DNA from: Cardiobacteriales bacterium
Lineage (GTDB): Bacteria > Pseudomonadota > Gammaproteobacteria > Cardiobacteriales > Wohlfahrtiimonadaceae
Direction: 5' to 3'
Assembly: GCA_030150565.1 (NCBI GenBank)
Contig: JASLFR010000038.1
Coordinates: forward strand, 1-12,884
Length of the DNA: 12,884 nt
Below the pieces are notes generated by a model. The model made no database searches. It was not told the origin of the DNA and saw only the letters and a list, made by a program, of their open reading frames with translations. Made by a program: the position numbers and the translations under genes. The first letter of the stretch is position 1, and each line of letters begins with the position of its first letter. Positions 1-8,482 of this stretch are shown here, piece by piece.

Positions 1-2667
1 GATTAAGCTTGCTCGAAAAGCGGCACGACTCTCGATAGAATCGAGGTTCGGGTTTAGAGTATCGAGTGCCCCCGCTTTAATTAGAATCTCTAACGCTCTT
101 TTCCCTGTTTTACGGCGATCGATCCGTTCACAAAAATCAAAAAGGGATTGATAAGGACCATTCTCTTCTCGCTCTTCAACGAGCTGTTGCGCAGCGGCGC
201 TCCCATACCCTTTTAGCCCTCCTAAGCCGTAGACAATATCCCCCTCTTTATTGACGGTAAATTGATAGCTCGACTCATTAATATTGGGGCGACGAATCGT
301 TACCCCCATCTGGCGACACTCATCGACAAAGATCACCAATTTATCGGTGTGATCGAGCTCAGAGGAGAGCACCGCCGCCATAAATTCAGCAGGGTAGTGT
401 GCCTTTAAGTAGGCTGTTTGATAGGTTAAGATTGCGTAGGCAGCTGAGTGAGATTTGTTAAATCCATACCCTGCGAATTTCTCCATTAGATCGAAGAGAT
501 ATCCCGCTTTTTTAGGGTCAAATCCAAGCTCTTTTGCTCCACTCATAAAGATGGCGCGCTGTTCAGCCATCACTTCTGGAAGTTTTGCCCCCATCGCTCG
601 TCTAAGAAGGTCTGCACCCCCTAACGTATAGTTCCCAATAATTTGGGAGATCTGCATCACCTGTTCCTGATAGACGATGACGCCATAGGTAGGGGAGAGA
701 ACATCTTCAAGTTCGGGGAAAATATAATCAGGCTCCGCAATTCCATGTTTACGGTTGACGAAATCATCTACCATCCCAGAATCGAGCGGGCCTGGTCGGA
801 AGAGCGCAACGAGCGCTACAATATCTTCAAATGTATCGGGCTGTAATCGTTGAATGAGATCTTTCATTCCTCTCGATTCCAGCTGGAAGACAGCGGTAGT
901 CTTTGCAGATTTTAGAAGATCGAACGCCCCTTTATCATCGAGTGGAATTGAATCGATATCGATCGGTTTCTCATGCCGCTCTACAATATTTTTTACCGCC
1001 CAATCGATGATGGTGAGTGTACGCAATCCAAGGAAGTCAAATTTCACCAATCCTGCAGCTTCAATATCATCTTTATCATATTGACAGGAGATGGAGCTAT
1101 TCCCCTCTTCACAGTAGAGGGGGGAGAAATCGGTAATCGTGGTTGGGGAGATCACAACACCCCCTGCATGTCGCCCAATCGATTTAGTTAACCCCTCTAA
1201 CTCAAGGGCATAATCGAGAAGCGCTTTCACCTCCTCATCATCTTGATAGAGGGCGTAGAGATCGGGCTCTTGAGCCATCGCTTTCTCAAGGGTCATACCA
1301 AGATCGGGGGGGATCAATTTCGCAATACGATCTACAAAACCGTAAGGGTGCCCAAGCGCCCGCCCAACATCCCTGACAACTGCTTTTGCGGCCATTCGAC
1401 CATGAGTTGCGATTTGTGAAACGGCTGCTCGCCCATATTTTTGAGCGACATAATCGATGACACGCTCTCGCCCCTCAACACAGAAGTCGACGTCGAAGTC
1501 AGGCATTGAGATACGTTCAGGATTGAGAAAGCGCTCAAAGAGGAGATCATAAGGGAGAGGATCAAGATTAGTGATGCTCAAAGCCCACGCAACGAGTGAC
1601 CCCGCTCCAGAACCTCGTCCAGGACCAACAGGGATATCATTCTCTTTAGACCAGCGGATAAAGTCAGCAACGATGAGGAAGTAGTCGGGGAAGCCCATCT
1701 CGATGATTACCTTAAGCTCCACCTCTAAGCGCTCCCAATAGGCACTATTCTCCTCTGAAGGTTCACCCACCCGCTCAATTAACCCTTCACGGCAGATTTT
1801 TCGGAAGTACTCCTCCATACTCATCCCATCTGGAGTATCGAAGTGGGGGAGTTGAGGCTTTCCAAGTTCAAGCATAACGGTGCATCGTTCTGCTAAATGG
1901 TGTGTATTCTCAATCGCTTCAGGAAGATCGGCAAAAAGAGCGCTCATCTCCTCGGCACTCTTTAGATACTGCTCTTCACTATAATTTTTAGGGCGAGATG
2001 GATCGTTAATAATGTAACCATTAGCGATACAGCTGCGCACCTCATGAGCAAGAAAATCATCCCGCTCCATAAAACGCACATCGTTATGGGCTAGAAGGGG
2101 GAGGTGATGCTCTGTTGCAAACTTCTTTGCTGCTTGAATAAAGCGTTCATCATCCGCTTGATTGAGCCGTTTCACCCCGATATAGAGGCGATCTTCACGA
2201 AAAGGGGCGTAGAGTTGATTGAGTTCTCGGTCCGCCTGCTCAAAGGTGCGATGTAGTAGCGTCTGCCCAAAGTGGCTCTCTTTAGAGAGGATAAGAATGA
2301 GCCCCGCTTCATATTTGAGAAGATCCTCCCGAGTGGTGTAGGGAATCCCCTGTTTTTGATGATCAAGATAGCCGTGACTAATCAGGCGGGAGAGGTTGAG
2401 ATATCCCTCATAATCTTTAGCGAGAAGGGTAATTCTCCCAACAGAATCATCCTCCAACTTTAAGAGGAGATCCGCCCCTAAAATAGGTTTAATCTTCGCT
2501 TTAATCGCCTCTTGATAAAATTTAATCGCTCCAAAAGCGTTGCCCATATCGGTTAAGGCGACAGCAGTGGCTCCTCGCTCTTTTAAAGTTTCAAAGAGCT
2601 TCTTGATGCGGATTGTGCCATCAATTAAGGAGAATTCAGTATGTAGTGAGAGGTGGGTAAAACTCAT
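1..2667 (-). CDS. dnaE: DNA polymerase III alpha subunit, C-terminus cut off by window edge
   Basis: This is the catalytic subunit of the replicative DNA polymerase, which extends both strands at the fork. I translated the frame from the start at 2667 to the left edge; most of it was read codon by codon and it stays open for 889 codons (the E. coli protein has about 1160). The N-terminus (HLSLHTEFSLIDG) is the PHP domain. The polymerase active site PDFDVDFC carries aspartates D390 and D392, and the third acidic residue is D544 in KFDFLGLRT. These match E. coli D401, D403 and D555 with a constant shift of 11. GPGRGSGAGSLVAW (about 350) and GRHAGGVVIS are typical palm and finger segments. Near the cut, YGLGGLKGYG belongs to the helix-hairpin-helix region. 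The clamp-binding motif would lie outside the window. No clear Shine-Dalgarno precedes the ATG. The gene starts 39 bases after the membrane-protein gene. Confidence 0.97.
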   Translation of the reverse strand, partial: MSFTHLSLHTEFSLIDGTIRIKKLFETLKERGATAVALTDMGNAFGAIKFYQEAIKAKIKPILGADLLLKLEDDSVGRITLLAKDYEGYLNLSRLISHGYLDHQKQGIPYTTREDLLKYEAGLILILSKESHFGQTLLHRTFEQADRELNQLYAPFREDRLYIGVKRLNQADDERFIQAAKKFATEHHLPLLAHNDVRFMERDDFLAHEVRSCIANGYIINDPSRPKNYSEEQYLKSAEEMSALFADLPEAIENTHHLAERCTVMLELGKPQLPHFDTPDGMSMEEYFRKICREGLIERVGEPSEENSAYWERLEVELKVIIEMGFPDYFLIVADFIRWSKENDIPVGPGRGSGAGSLVAWALSITNLDPLPYDLLFERFLNPERISMPDFDVDFCVEGRERVIDYVAQKYGRAAVSQIATHGRMAAKAVVRDVGRALGHPYGFVDRIAKLIPPDLGMTLEKAMAQEPDLYALYQDDEEVKALLDYALELEGLTKSIGRHAGGVVISPTTITDFSPLYCEEGNSSISCQYDKDDIEAAGLVKFDFLGLRTLTIIDWAVKNIVERHEKPIDIDSIPLDDKGAFDLLKSAKTTAVFQLESRGMKDLIQRLQPDTFEDIVALVALFRPGPLDSGMVDDFVNRKHGIAEPDYIFPELEDVLSPTYGVIVYQEQVMQISQIIGNYTLGGADLLRRAMGAKLPEVMAEQRAIFMSGAKELGFDPKKAGYLFDLMEKFAGYGFNKSHSAAYAILTYQTAYLKAHYPAEFMAAVLSSELDHTDKLVIFVDECRQMGVTIRRPNINESSYQFTVNKEGDIVYGLGGLKGYGSAAAQQLVEEREENGPYQSLFDFCERIDRRKTGKRALEILIKAGALDTLNPNLDSIESRAAFRASLI

Positions 2668-2693
2668 AAATAGACCGTATAGCTCAAGAGGAA

Positions 2694-2711
2694 TCGGGGG
2701 CGTAAATTATA
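2694..2711 (-). promoter_or_regulatory. Candidate dnaE promoter (extended -10)
   Basis: The minus strand reads TATGCTATAAT, which contains a perfect -10 hexamer TATAAT (2706-2711) preceded by the TGn of an extended -10 element. The -35 position 17 bases upstream (ACTACA) matches the consensus at only three positions, as is common for extended -10 promoters. The -10 overlaps the stop codon of the upstream membrane-protein gene. Transcription would begin near 2699, giving a leader of about 32 bases before the dnaE ATG. Promoter function is inferred from sequence only. Confidence 0.55.
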
Positions 2712-3471
2712 GCATAGAGAGGGGCTGATGTAGTTGTGGTGGAGCGGGATGGGAGAGTCTGAAGATAATCAATAAAATCAATATTGTACCGATGATAGAG
2801 CAGAGAAGAATCGCTCTGTTTCTGCTTTTGGGGGTTACTAAAATTAAGCAGAGTTTCTCCATTAAGAGGGGGGAGAGGAGAGCGATGGCAACGATAAAGA
2901 GGGGAACTAAAAAGAGCAGGGGTAGAAGCTCTAAAAGGGGAATCCAGTTGATATCGAGCCAATTGAAGTAGCCAAAAAAGGTAGAGCGAATGAGAAGAAA
3001 TAGAGGAATTGGCACAAGAATGAAGAGAAAGAAAAAGCGATGCCCTTGCCCCTCTACCTTTCCATTTAGCCAGTGTGCAATGGGAATGGAGAGGGTAAGA
3101 AGAGTTGAGAAGAGAAAGAGGGGCGCGCCCCACTGCATAAAGTAGGGATTTGAGTAGGAGTAATCGAATGTGAGCGAGAGGGTGTGCGCTACAAAAAGGA
3201 GTGTGATCTGCACACTATAGAGGAGCGCTGCATCTCTCTTCAATTTCACATTTCGGGGTGAGCCTGCAATTAAGAGAAAGTGGCTCAAAAGCGCAATGAA
3301 GAAGAGGGGGAGGTAGATTAGCAGAAGATTGGGTGCAACAAAGCTGCGGATGAGATGCTTATGTTTATAGAAATGGGTGATGAAGAGCGCACACCAGAGC
3401 GATGTAGCAAGGAGATAGAGCAACCCTATTCGAAGCGGGGGGCGCTTAAGGAGTGAGCGGTAGAGAGCCAT
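2707..3471 (-). CDS. Hypothetical polytopic inner-membrane protein, 254 aa
   Basis: I do not recognise the family. The protein is very hydrophobic. I count seven likely membrane helices, at about residues 15-34, 46-69, 81-101, 113-134, 146-164, 177-202 and 220-239. Basic residues cluster at the N-terminus (RSLLKRPPLR), in the loop before helix 2 (HKHLIR), in the loop before helix 3 (RNVKLKRD) and in the loop before helix 7 (KSRNR). There is no signal-peptide cleavage site, no soluble domain and no obvious catalytic motif. The start is supported by a TTGAGG Shine-Dalgarno (3479-3484) seven bases before the ATG. It lies after the alaS terminator and 39 bases before dnaE, in the same direction. 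I see no clear promoter in the short gap, so it may depend on read-through from alaS. A transporter or a membrane-bound assembly factor are both possible, and the sequence does not decide between them. Confidence 0.75.
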   Translation of the reverse strand: MALYRSLLKRPPLRIGLLYLLATSLWCALFITHFYKHKHLIRSFVAPNLLLIYLPLFFIALLSHFLLIAGSPRNVKLKRDAALLYSVQITLLFVAHTLSLTFDYSYSNPYFMQWGAPLFLFSTLLTLSIPIAHWLNGKVEGQGHRFFFLFILVPIPLFLLIRSTFFGYFNWLDINWIPLLELLPLLFLVPLFIVAIALLSPLLMEKLCLILVTPKSRNRAILLCSIIGTILILLIIFRLSHPAPPQLHQPLSML

Positions 3472-3478
3472 AAAAAAA

Positions 3479-3484
3479 CCTCAA
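3479..3484 (-). promoter_or_regulatory. Ribosome binding site of the membrane-protein gene
   Basis: TTGAGG on the minus strand sits seven bases (all T) before the ATG at 3471. This supports that start and supports the hypothetical gene being translated. Confidence 0.6.
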
Positions 3485-3497
3485 GAAAAGAGATGGG

Positions 3498-3524
3498 AAA
3501 AAGAACGCCCTCTATGAGGGCGTT
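3498..3524 (-). terminator. Intrinsic terminator of alaS
   Basis: A perfect nine-base inverted repeat (AACGCCCTC, a three-base loop, GAGGGCGTT; 3504-3524) is followed on the minus strand by CTTTTT. It lies 27 bases after the alaS stop codon. The T-run is short, so termination may be partial and leave some transcription into the next gene. Confidence 0.75.
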
Positions 3525-3550
3525 AGATCAATTAAGTGGTCAAATGGAGT

Positions 3551-6160
3551 CTATTTTAGCGCCGACTCTAACCAATCGTGCGCAGCTTTTAACGCTTGAT
3601 TGATATTTTCAGGTTCACTTCCTCCACCAGTTGCTGATGTGGGGCGACCACCCCCCTTTCCACCCACTTTCTGGGCAGCAATATTGAGAAGATCCCCCGC
3701 CTTAACTCGATCATTTAGCGATTGATCTACCGCTGAGACAAGCGCCACTCTCTTATCAATAGCTGAGAGGAGAAGCGTAACCCCTTTCGTCTCTGCTTGA
3801 AGGTTGTCAGCAAGCTCTCTGAGAGTCTTATTATCCGCATCTTTAAGCGCCTCTAAGATCACCTTTACCCCATTAATCTCAAGCGCATTGGCAAGGTATT
3901 GATCACGGTTAGCAAAGGCTAATGCAGATTTTGCTTGAGCCACTTCTCGACGGAGCTGTTTTGCCTCCTCAAGCGCTTGTTCTACTTTAGGGAAGATGTG
4001 CGCCTCATCTGTATTGAGTAATTCACTCAAGGTGTGGATCAATCTATTTTGCTCCTCAAAGAGGGTGTAAGATTGCTCTCCTGTTACCGCTTCAATACGG
4101 CGAACACCTGCAGCAATTCCTGTTTCAGAGATAATCTTGATAAGGCCGATATCTCCTGTGCGGGCAACGTGAGTCCCTCCACAGAGTTCGATCGAATCCC
4201 CCATCGAAATAACTCGAACGATCTCTCCATACTTCTCACCAAAGAGGGCTTTTGCACCTCGCTCTTTAGCAGCGTCAATCGCCATCTCTTCAGCGCTTAC
4301 AGGATTATTGGCGAGCACCATCTGATTCGCTTTTGCTTCAATCTCCTGAATCTCACTAAAGGTGAGGGGCGCTTTGTGGGAGAAATCGAAACGGAGACGA
4401 TCATCCGTTACTAAAGAGCCTCTCTGCTCAATATGCTCCCCTAAAACCTCCTGCAAGACGTAGTGTAGAAGATGGGTTGCTGAGTGATTTTTACGGATAA
4501 AATCGCGGCGGCTCTCATCAATCGTTGCGGTTACTGCCTCATTGACGGCTGCGCTTCCCGCTTTAACGACCCCAATATGGAGGATGCTCTCCTGCTGTTT
4601 TTGGGTATCTGTGACAAGGAAGGTGAAGTTCTCCCCTTCGATATAACCTGTATCCCCAATCTGCCCTCCCGATTCTGCATAGAAGGGGGAGTGGTCGAGA
4701 ACAATCACCCCCTCTTGCCCTTCACTTATGGTTTTGCTCTCATCACCCTCTACAAAAAGGGCGCGGATTGTCGCAGGGGTCGACTCCTTCTCATAACCAT
4801 GGAAGGTGGTTTTGGTGTTGCTGTCGAGTTGATAGGTTCGGCCAGCGCTGAAATCACTTGCAGCACGGGCACGCTCTCGCTGCTCATCCATACAGCGCTC
4901 AAAACCTTCCATATCGAGTGTTAAGCCCCGCTCACGAGCGATATCATTCGTTAAATCAACAGGGAATCCAAAAGTATCGTAGAGTTTGAAGATCGTCTCC
5001 CCTGCAATACTCTTCTCCCCTTTTAAGGCCTCAATATCCGCCTCTAAAAGAGCAAGACCATGCTCGAGTGTGGTGAGGAAACGTCTCTCTTCATCGAGCA
5101 CAATAGCGCTAATCTCTGCCTCTTTTGTCACAATTTCAGGATACGCTTCCCCCATCTCTTTAACGACAGCGGCGACAAGTTTATGGAAGAAGGGCTCTTT
5201 CTGACCAAGCGTATAGCCGTGACGAATCGCACGGCGAATGATACGACGCAAGACGTAACCTCTCCCTTCATTAGAGGGGAGAATCTTATCGCTAATGAGG
5301 AAGGTGACTGCTCGAATATGGTCGCTAATCACTTTTAGAGAGTTGTCGTTTAAATCTTTACAACCCGTCACATCAGCTGCTGCTTTGATGAGATTGACAA
5401 ATAGATCAGTCTCATAGTTGCTAGAGACCCCTTGCAGTACCGTTGCAATCCGCTCTAATCCCATACCGGTATCGATTGAGGGTTTAGGAAGGGGATGGAG
5501 GATCCCTTTCTCATCACGGTTATACTGCATAAAGACGAGGTTCCAGATCTCGGTGAAGCGATCTCCATCTTCATCTTCAGATCCTGGAGGACCACCAAAA
5601 ATATGCTCACCATGATCGTAAAAGATCTCAGAGCAGGGGCCGCAAGGGCCAGTATCCCCCATCTGCCAGAAGTTATCAGAGGTGCCATCCTCTTTATCAC
5701 CGATGCGGATGATCTTATCAGCGGGAATGCCGATCGCTTCATTCCAGATTTTATACGCCTCTTCATCATCGTGATAGATGGTGACTAAGAGCTTCTCTTT
5801 AGGAATGCCATACACTTCTGTAAGGAGCTCCCACGCATACTTGATCGCATCTTCTTTGAAATAGTCGCCAAAACTGAAGTTGCCGAGCATCTCAAAGAAG
5901 GTGTGATGGCGTGCGGTGTAGCCAACATTCTCTAAGTCATTATGCTTTCCTCCTGCACGAACACATTTTTGTGAGGTAGCAGCACGCTGATACTCTCTCT
6001 TCTCTAATCCCAAAAAGAGATCTTTGAATTGGTTCATTCCAGCGTTTGTGAAGAGAAGGGTGGGGTCATTAGCGGGAAGAAGCGAGCTTGAAGCGACCTC
6101 TTTATGCCCTTTGCTGACAAAAAAATCTAAAAATTTACGGCGTATCTCTGAAGTTTTCAT
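3551..6160 (-). CDS. alaS: Alanyl-tRNA synthetase
   Basis: A class II aminoacyl-tRNA synthetase that charges tRNA-Ala and clears mischarged serine or glycine. The 869 residues are close to the 876 of E. coli, so the gene is complete. The N-terminal catalytic domain has the typical SSSLLPANDPTLLFTNAGMN and RHHTFFEMLGNFSFGDYF segments, DTGPCGPCSEI, and GMGLERI. The editing domain carries the zinc-binding residues H559 and H563 (HSATH) and C660 and H664 (CGGTH), which match E. coli H564, H568, C666 and H670. The C-Ala domain ends with the glycine-rich GGKGGGRP at about 833-840. The start aligns with known AlaS N-termini, but the leader has only a weak Shine-Dalgarno-like sequence. Transcription must begin between the leuD terminator and the ATG, or come from read-through. 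It is not flanked by recX or csrA as in E. coli. Confidence 0.98.
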   Translation of the reverse strand: MKTSEIRRKFLDFFVSKGHKEVASSSLLPANDPTLLFTNAGMNQFKDLFLGLEKREYQRAATSQKCVRAGGKHNDLENVGYTARHHTFFEMLGNFSFGDYFKEDAIKYAWELLTEVYGIPKEKLLVTIYHDDEEAYKIWNEAIGIPADKIIRIGDKEDGTSDNFWQMGDTGPCGPCSEIFYDHGEHIFGGPPGSEDEDGDRFTEIWNLVFMQYNRDEKGILHPLPKPSIDTGMGLERIATVLQGVSSNYETDLFVNLIKAAADVTGCKDLNDNSLKVISDHIRAVTFLISDKILPSNEGRGYVLRRIIRRAIRHGYTLGQKEPFFHKLVAAVVKEMGEAYPEIVTKEAEISAIVLDEERRFLTTLEHGLALLEADIEALKGEKSIAGETIFKLYDTFGFPVDLTNDIARERGLTLDMEGFERCMDEQRERARAASDFSAGRTYQLDSNTKTTFHGYEKESTPATIRALFVEGDESKTISEGQEGVIVLDHSPFYAESGGQIGDTGYIEGENFTFLVTDTQKQQESILHIGVVKAGSAAVNEAVTATIDESRRDFIRKNHSATHLLHYVLQEVLGEHIEQRGSLVTDDRLRFDFSHKAPLTFSEIQEIEAKANQMVLANNPVSAEEMAIDAAKERGAKALFGEKYGEIVRVISMGDSIELCGGTHVARTGDIGLIKIISETGIAAGVRRIEAVTGEQSYTLFEEQNRLIHTLSELLNTDEAHIFPKVEQALEEAKQLRREVAQAKSALAFANRDQYLANALEINGVKVILEALKDADNKTLRELADNLQAETKGVTLLLSAIDKRVALVSAVDQSLNDRVKAGDLLNIAAQKVGGKGGGRPTSATGGGSEPENINQALKAAHDWLESALK

Positions 6161-6202
6161 AATGATCTATCTATTTAAAGCGTCGGTATAAAATAGGGTA
6201 AT

Positions 6203-6246
6203 AAAAAAGCCATCAGCTGAGTGAATCGACTCACCCATGCTGATGG
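6203..6246 (-). terminator. Intrinsic terminator of leuCD
   Basis: On the minus strand, CCATCAGC (6239-6246) pairs with GCTGATGG (6210-6217). An inner stem of about five bases (TGAGT with ACTCA) extends the hairpin. It is followed by a single C and six T residues (6203-6208). It lies about 35 bases after the leuD stop codon and about 40 bases before the alaS start, so it separates the two transcription units. Confidence 0.85.
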
Positions 6247-6279
6247 TATTTTGTATGAGTGATAATACTCTATTTTAGC

Positions 6280-6933
6280 TTATGCAAAGAGCCACGGCGC
6301 CTCTTTGCGTCGTTTTTCTTCATAAGCTTCAATATCATCACGATGTTGTAGCGTTAAGCTGATATCGTCAAGCCCGTTGAGGAGCATATGTTTACGAAAT
6401 TCATCTACGTCAAAATGCATCGGCTCTGAAAGAGCTTCTCCCTTCAGTTCTGCCGTAACCGTCTGTGCGTTAAGGTCGATCTTTACCTCTAAACCTTCAT
6501 TTGCTTCAACAAGTTTAAAGAGGGTATCTACCTCCTCTTCCGTTAAGCGGATTGGGAGAAGTCCATTCTTAAAGCAGTTGTTGTAGAAGATATCGGAGTA
6601 GCTTGAGCTGATGACGGAACGAATTCCAAAATCATCGAGCGCCCAGACAGCGTGCTCACGGGATGAACCACAACCAAAGTTCTCACGCGCTAATAGAACC
6701 GTTCCCCCTTGAAAACGGGGTTGATTGAGGCAAAACTCCATATTGAGTGGACGTTTACTATTGTCCATTCCTGGTTTTCCATAATCGAGATAGCGCCACT
6801 CATCGAAGAGATTCACGCCAAAGCCTGTTTTATGGATACTGGTTAAAAATTGCTTAGGAATAATTGCATCGGTATCAACGTTTGCACGATCGAGAGCGAT
6901 TAGAAGTCCTGTGTGCGTTGTAAATGGTTTCAT
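6280..6933 (-). CDS. leuD: 3-isopropylmalate dehydratase small subunit
   Basis: The small subunit of the [4Fe-4S] isomerase that converts 2-isopropylmalate to 3-isopropylmalate, the second step of leucine synthesis after the branch point. At 217 residues it is somewhat longer than E. coli LeuD (201). Recognisable segments are the N-terminal TGLLIALDRANVDTDAIIPKQFL, here with the conserved NVDTD, the GCGSSREHAVWAL loop that contributes to substrate binding, and FKNGLLPI. The ATG at 6933 has a good AAAGGAG Shine-Dalgarno about ten bases upstream. leuC ends 29 bases before the start in the same direction, so the two subunits are almost certainly co-transcribed. The intrinsic terminator lies shortly after the stop codon. 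Confidence 0.97.
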   Translation of the reverse strand: MKPFTTHTGLLIALDRANVDTDAIIPKQFLTSIHKTGFGVNLFDEWRYLDYGKPGMDNSKRPLNMEFCLNQPRFQGGTVLLARENFGCGSSREHAVWALDDFGIRSVISSSYSDIFYNNCFKNGLLPIRLTEEEVDTLFKLVEANEGLEVKIDLNAQTVTAELKGEALSEPMHFDVDEFRKHMLLNGLDDISLTLQHRDDIEAYEEKRRKEAPWLFA

Positions 6934-6962
6934 GAATAAAATCTCCTTTTAAGAGCGATCAA

Positions 6963-8369
6963 TTAGAGTAATTCGCGTACATCAACGAAGTGGCCAAAAA
7001 CAGCGGCAGCAGCTGCCATTGCGGGGCTTACTAGATGGGTGCGCCCTTCAGCGCCTTGTCGCCCTTCAAAGTTGCGGTTTGAGGTTGAAGCACAATGCTC
7101 TTTTGGATCGAGGCGATCATCATTCATCGCAAGACACATAGAGCATCCAGGCTCACGCCACTCAAAACCTGCTTCGATAAAGATCTTATCTAATCCTTCC
7201 GCTTCTGCTTGAGCTTTGACTAAGCCTGAACCGGGAACAATCATCGCAAGTTTCACATTATCAGCCACTTTTCGCCCTTTAGCGATCTCAGCTGCTTCTC
7301 TTAAATCTTCAATGCGTGAGTTGGTGCATGAACCGATAAAGATTTTATCGAGTTTGATTGTTTTAGGGGATTGATCCGCTTCTAGCCCCATATATTTAAG
7401 GGCATTGTTGATGCTCTCTCTCTGTACGCTACTCTCTGCGTTATTAGGATTAGGGATGAGCTCATTAATTCCGATCACCATCTCAGGGCTTGTTCCCCAG
7501 CTCACTTGGGGTTCGATTTTTGAGGCATCGATCGTGACCGTTTTATCATATTCTGCCCCCTCATCGGTATGGAGTGTGCGCCAGTACGCAACTGCTTGAT
7601 CCCAATGCTCCTCTTTCGGTGCAAAGGGGCGCCCTTTAACATACTCAATCGTTGTATCATCTACCGCTACAAGGCCAACACGAGCCCCCGCCTCAATCGC
7701 CATGTTACAGATTGTCATACGCCCCTCCATTGAGAGATTACGAATCACATCCCCTGTAAACTCAATTGCGTACCCTGTTCCACCAGCGGTGCCAATTTTT
7801 CCGATAATGGCGAGAATAAGATCTTTTGCAGAGACACCTCTCTGTAGCTCTCCTGTCACGTGGATATTGAGCGTTTTCGCTTTCGATTGAACTAAGCAGT
7901 TCGTTGCCATCACATGCTCAACTTCACTAGTGCCAATTCCAAATGCGATGGCTCCAAATGCGCCATGTGTTGCGGTGTGTGAGTCTCCACAAACGATTGT
8001 CATACCTGGAAGGGTTGCACCTTGTTCTGGTCCTGCAACGTGAACAATTCCACGACGATCATCCCCAATTGGGAAGTAGGTGAGCCCCTGTTTTGTTGCA
8101 TTTTTATGGAGCGTCTCCACCTGAATGCGGGAGATGGGATCTTTAATATTGTGAATATCGCCTGTCGTTGGAGTGTTGTGATCAGGCATCGCAACGATCG
8201 ACTCTTTACGCCAAAGTGGGCGATTAGCGATCTTCAACCCCTCAAACGCTTGGGGGCTTGTCACTTCATGAATAATATGGCGATCGATATAGAGGAGCGC
8301 TGTGCCACCCCCTTCATCTCTAACCACATGATCATCCCAGATTTTTTCATATAGAGTCTTCGCTACCAT
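6963..8369 (-). CDS. leuC: 3-isopropylmalate dehydratase large subunit
   Basis: The iron-sulfur subunit of isopropylmalate isomerase, an aconitase-family enzyme of leucine synthesis that works as a heterodimer with LeuD. From the ATG at 8369 the protein has 468 residues (E. coli 466). The three cluster ligands are visible: C348 in GSCTNSR, and C409 and C412 in PGCSMC, matching E. coli C347, C407 and C410. CGDSHTATHGAFG and the C-terminal TSNRNFEGRQG are also family hallmarks. I chose 8369 (MVAKTLYEKIW) because it aligns with the E. coli N-terminus and has a Shine-Dalgarno seven bases upstream. A GTG at 8381 is in frame but lies inside that Shine-Dalgarno. leuA and leuB are not adjacent: proB lies on the other side, divergent. 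Confidence 0.97.
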   Translation of the reverse strand: MVAKTLYEKIWDDHVVRDEGGGTALLYIDRHIIHEVTSPQAFEGLKIANRPLWRKESIVAMPDHNTPTTGDIHNIKDPISRIQVETLHKNATKQGLTYFPIGDDRRGIVHVAGPEQGATLPGMTIVCGDSHTATHGAFGAIAFGIGTSEVEHVMATNCLVQSKAKTLNIHVTGELQRGVSAKDLILAIIGKIGTAGGTGYAIEFTGDVIRNLSMEGRMTICNMAIEAGARVGLVAVDDTTIEYVKGRPFAPKEEHWDQAVAYWRTLHTDEGAEYDKTVTIDASKIEPQVSWGTSPEMVIGINELIPNPNNAESSVQRESINNALKYMGLEADQSPKTIKLDKIFIGSCTNSRIEDLREAAEIAKGRKVADNVKLAMIVPGSGLVKAQAEAEGLDKIFIEAGFEWREPGCSMCLAMNDDRLDPKEHCASTSNRNFEGRQGAEGRTHLVSPAMAAAAAVFGHFVDVRELL

Positions 8370-8376
8370 AATTATT

Positions 8377-8384
8377 TCCACCCC
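8377..8384 (-). promoter_or_regulatory. Ribosome binding site that fixes the leuC start
   Basis: GGGGTGGA on the minus strand lies seven bases before the ATG at 8369. The in-frame GTG at 8379-8381 is part of this element, so it would have no ribosome binding site of its own at the right distance. This favours the ATG. Confidence 0.65.
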
Positions 8385-8416
8385 AATAGTTAATGTAATC
8401 GGTAAATAGTGATTTG

Positions 8417-8441
8417 TTGACCAATCTTAATCTATAGTCAA
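8417..8441. repeat. Inverted repeat TTGAC-N15-GTCAA, possible operator
   Basis: TTGAC at 8417-8421 and GTCAA at 8437-8441 form a spaced dyad in the leuC-proB intergenic region. A third copy of GTCAA occurs at 8467-8471 or one base earlier. The dyad brackets the predicted -10 of leuC. A regulator site would be placed well here, but the half-sites are only five bases long and could arise by chance. Confidence 0.3.
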
Positions 8442-8457
8442 CCGCACATATTACCAA
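8429..8457 (-). promoter_or_regulatory. Candidate leuC promoter
   Basis: On the minus strand, TTGGTA (8452-8457) and TAGATT (8429-8434) are 17 bases apart, each matching four of six consensus positions. The leader to the leuC ATG would be about 53 bases. I found no leucine-rich leader peptide or attenuator hairpin in it. Confidence 0.35.
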
Positions 8458-8473
8458 ATTTATTTGTCAAGAG

Positions 8474-8482
8474 TGTTAGAAT
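8474..8482 (+). promoter_or_regulatory. Candidate proB promoter (extended -10)
   Basis: TGTTAGAAT has the TGn extension followed by TAGAAT, five of six matches to the -10 consensus. There is no convincing -35 at 16-18 bases. A second AT-rich element, TATAAA at 8490-8495, is an alternative -10, but TTGTCA at 8464-8469 is 20 bases from it, which is too far. The leader before proB would be about 60 bases. Confidence 0.35.

Noticed and set aside
2684..3133. 149-codon minus-strand open frame rich in serine, leucine and proline
   Set aside because: It overlaps the membrane-protein gene in another frame. That gene has a Shine-Dalgarno and a coherent helix pattern, whereas this frame shows low-complexity composition and no motif.
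4484..4924. 146-codon plus-strand open frame, and a 126-codon one at 4034-4414
   Set aside because: Both lie antisense inside alaS, whose editing-domain motifs cover this region. They have no recognisable domain.
8370..8381. Upstream GTG start for leuC, adding four residues
   Set aside because: The GTG is embedded in the Shine-Dalgarno of the ATG at 8369, and the extra residues have no counterpart in E. coli LeuC.
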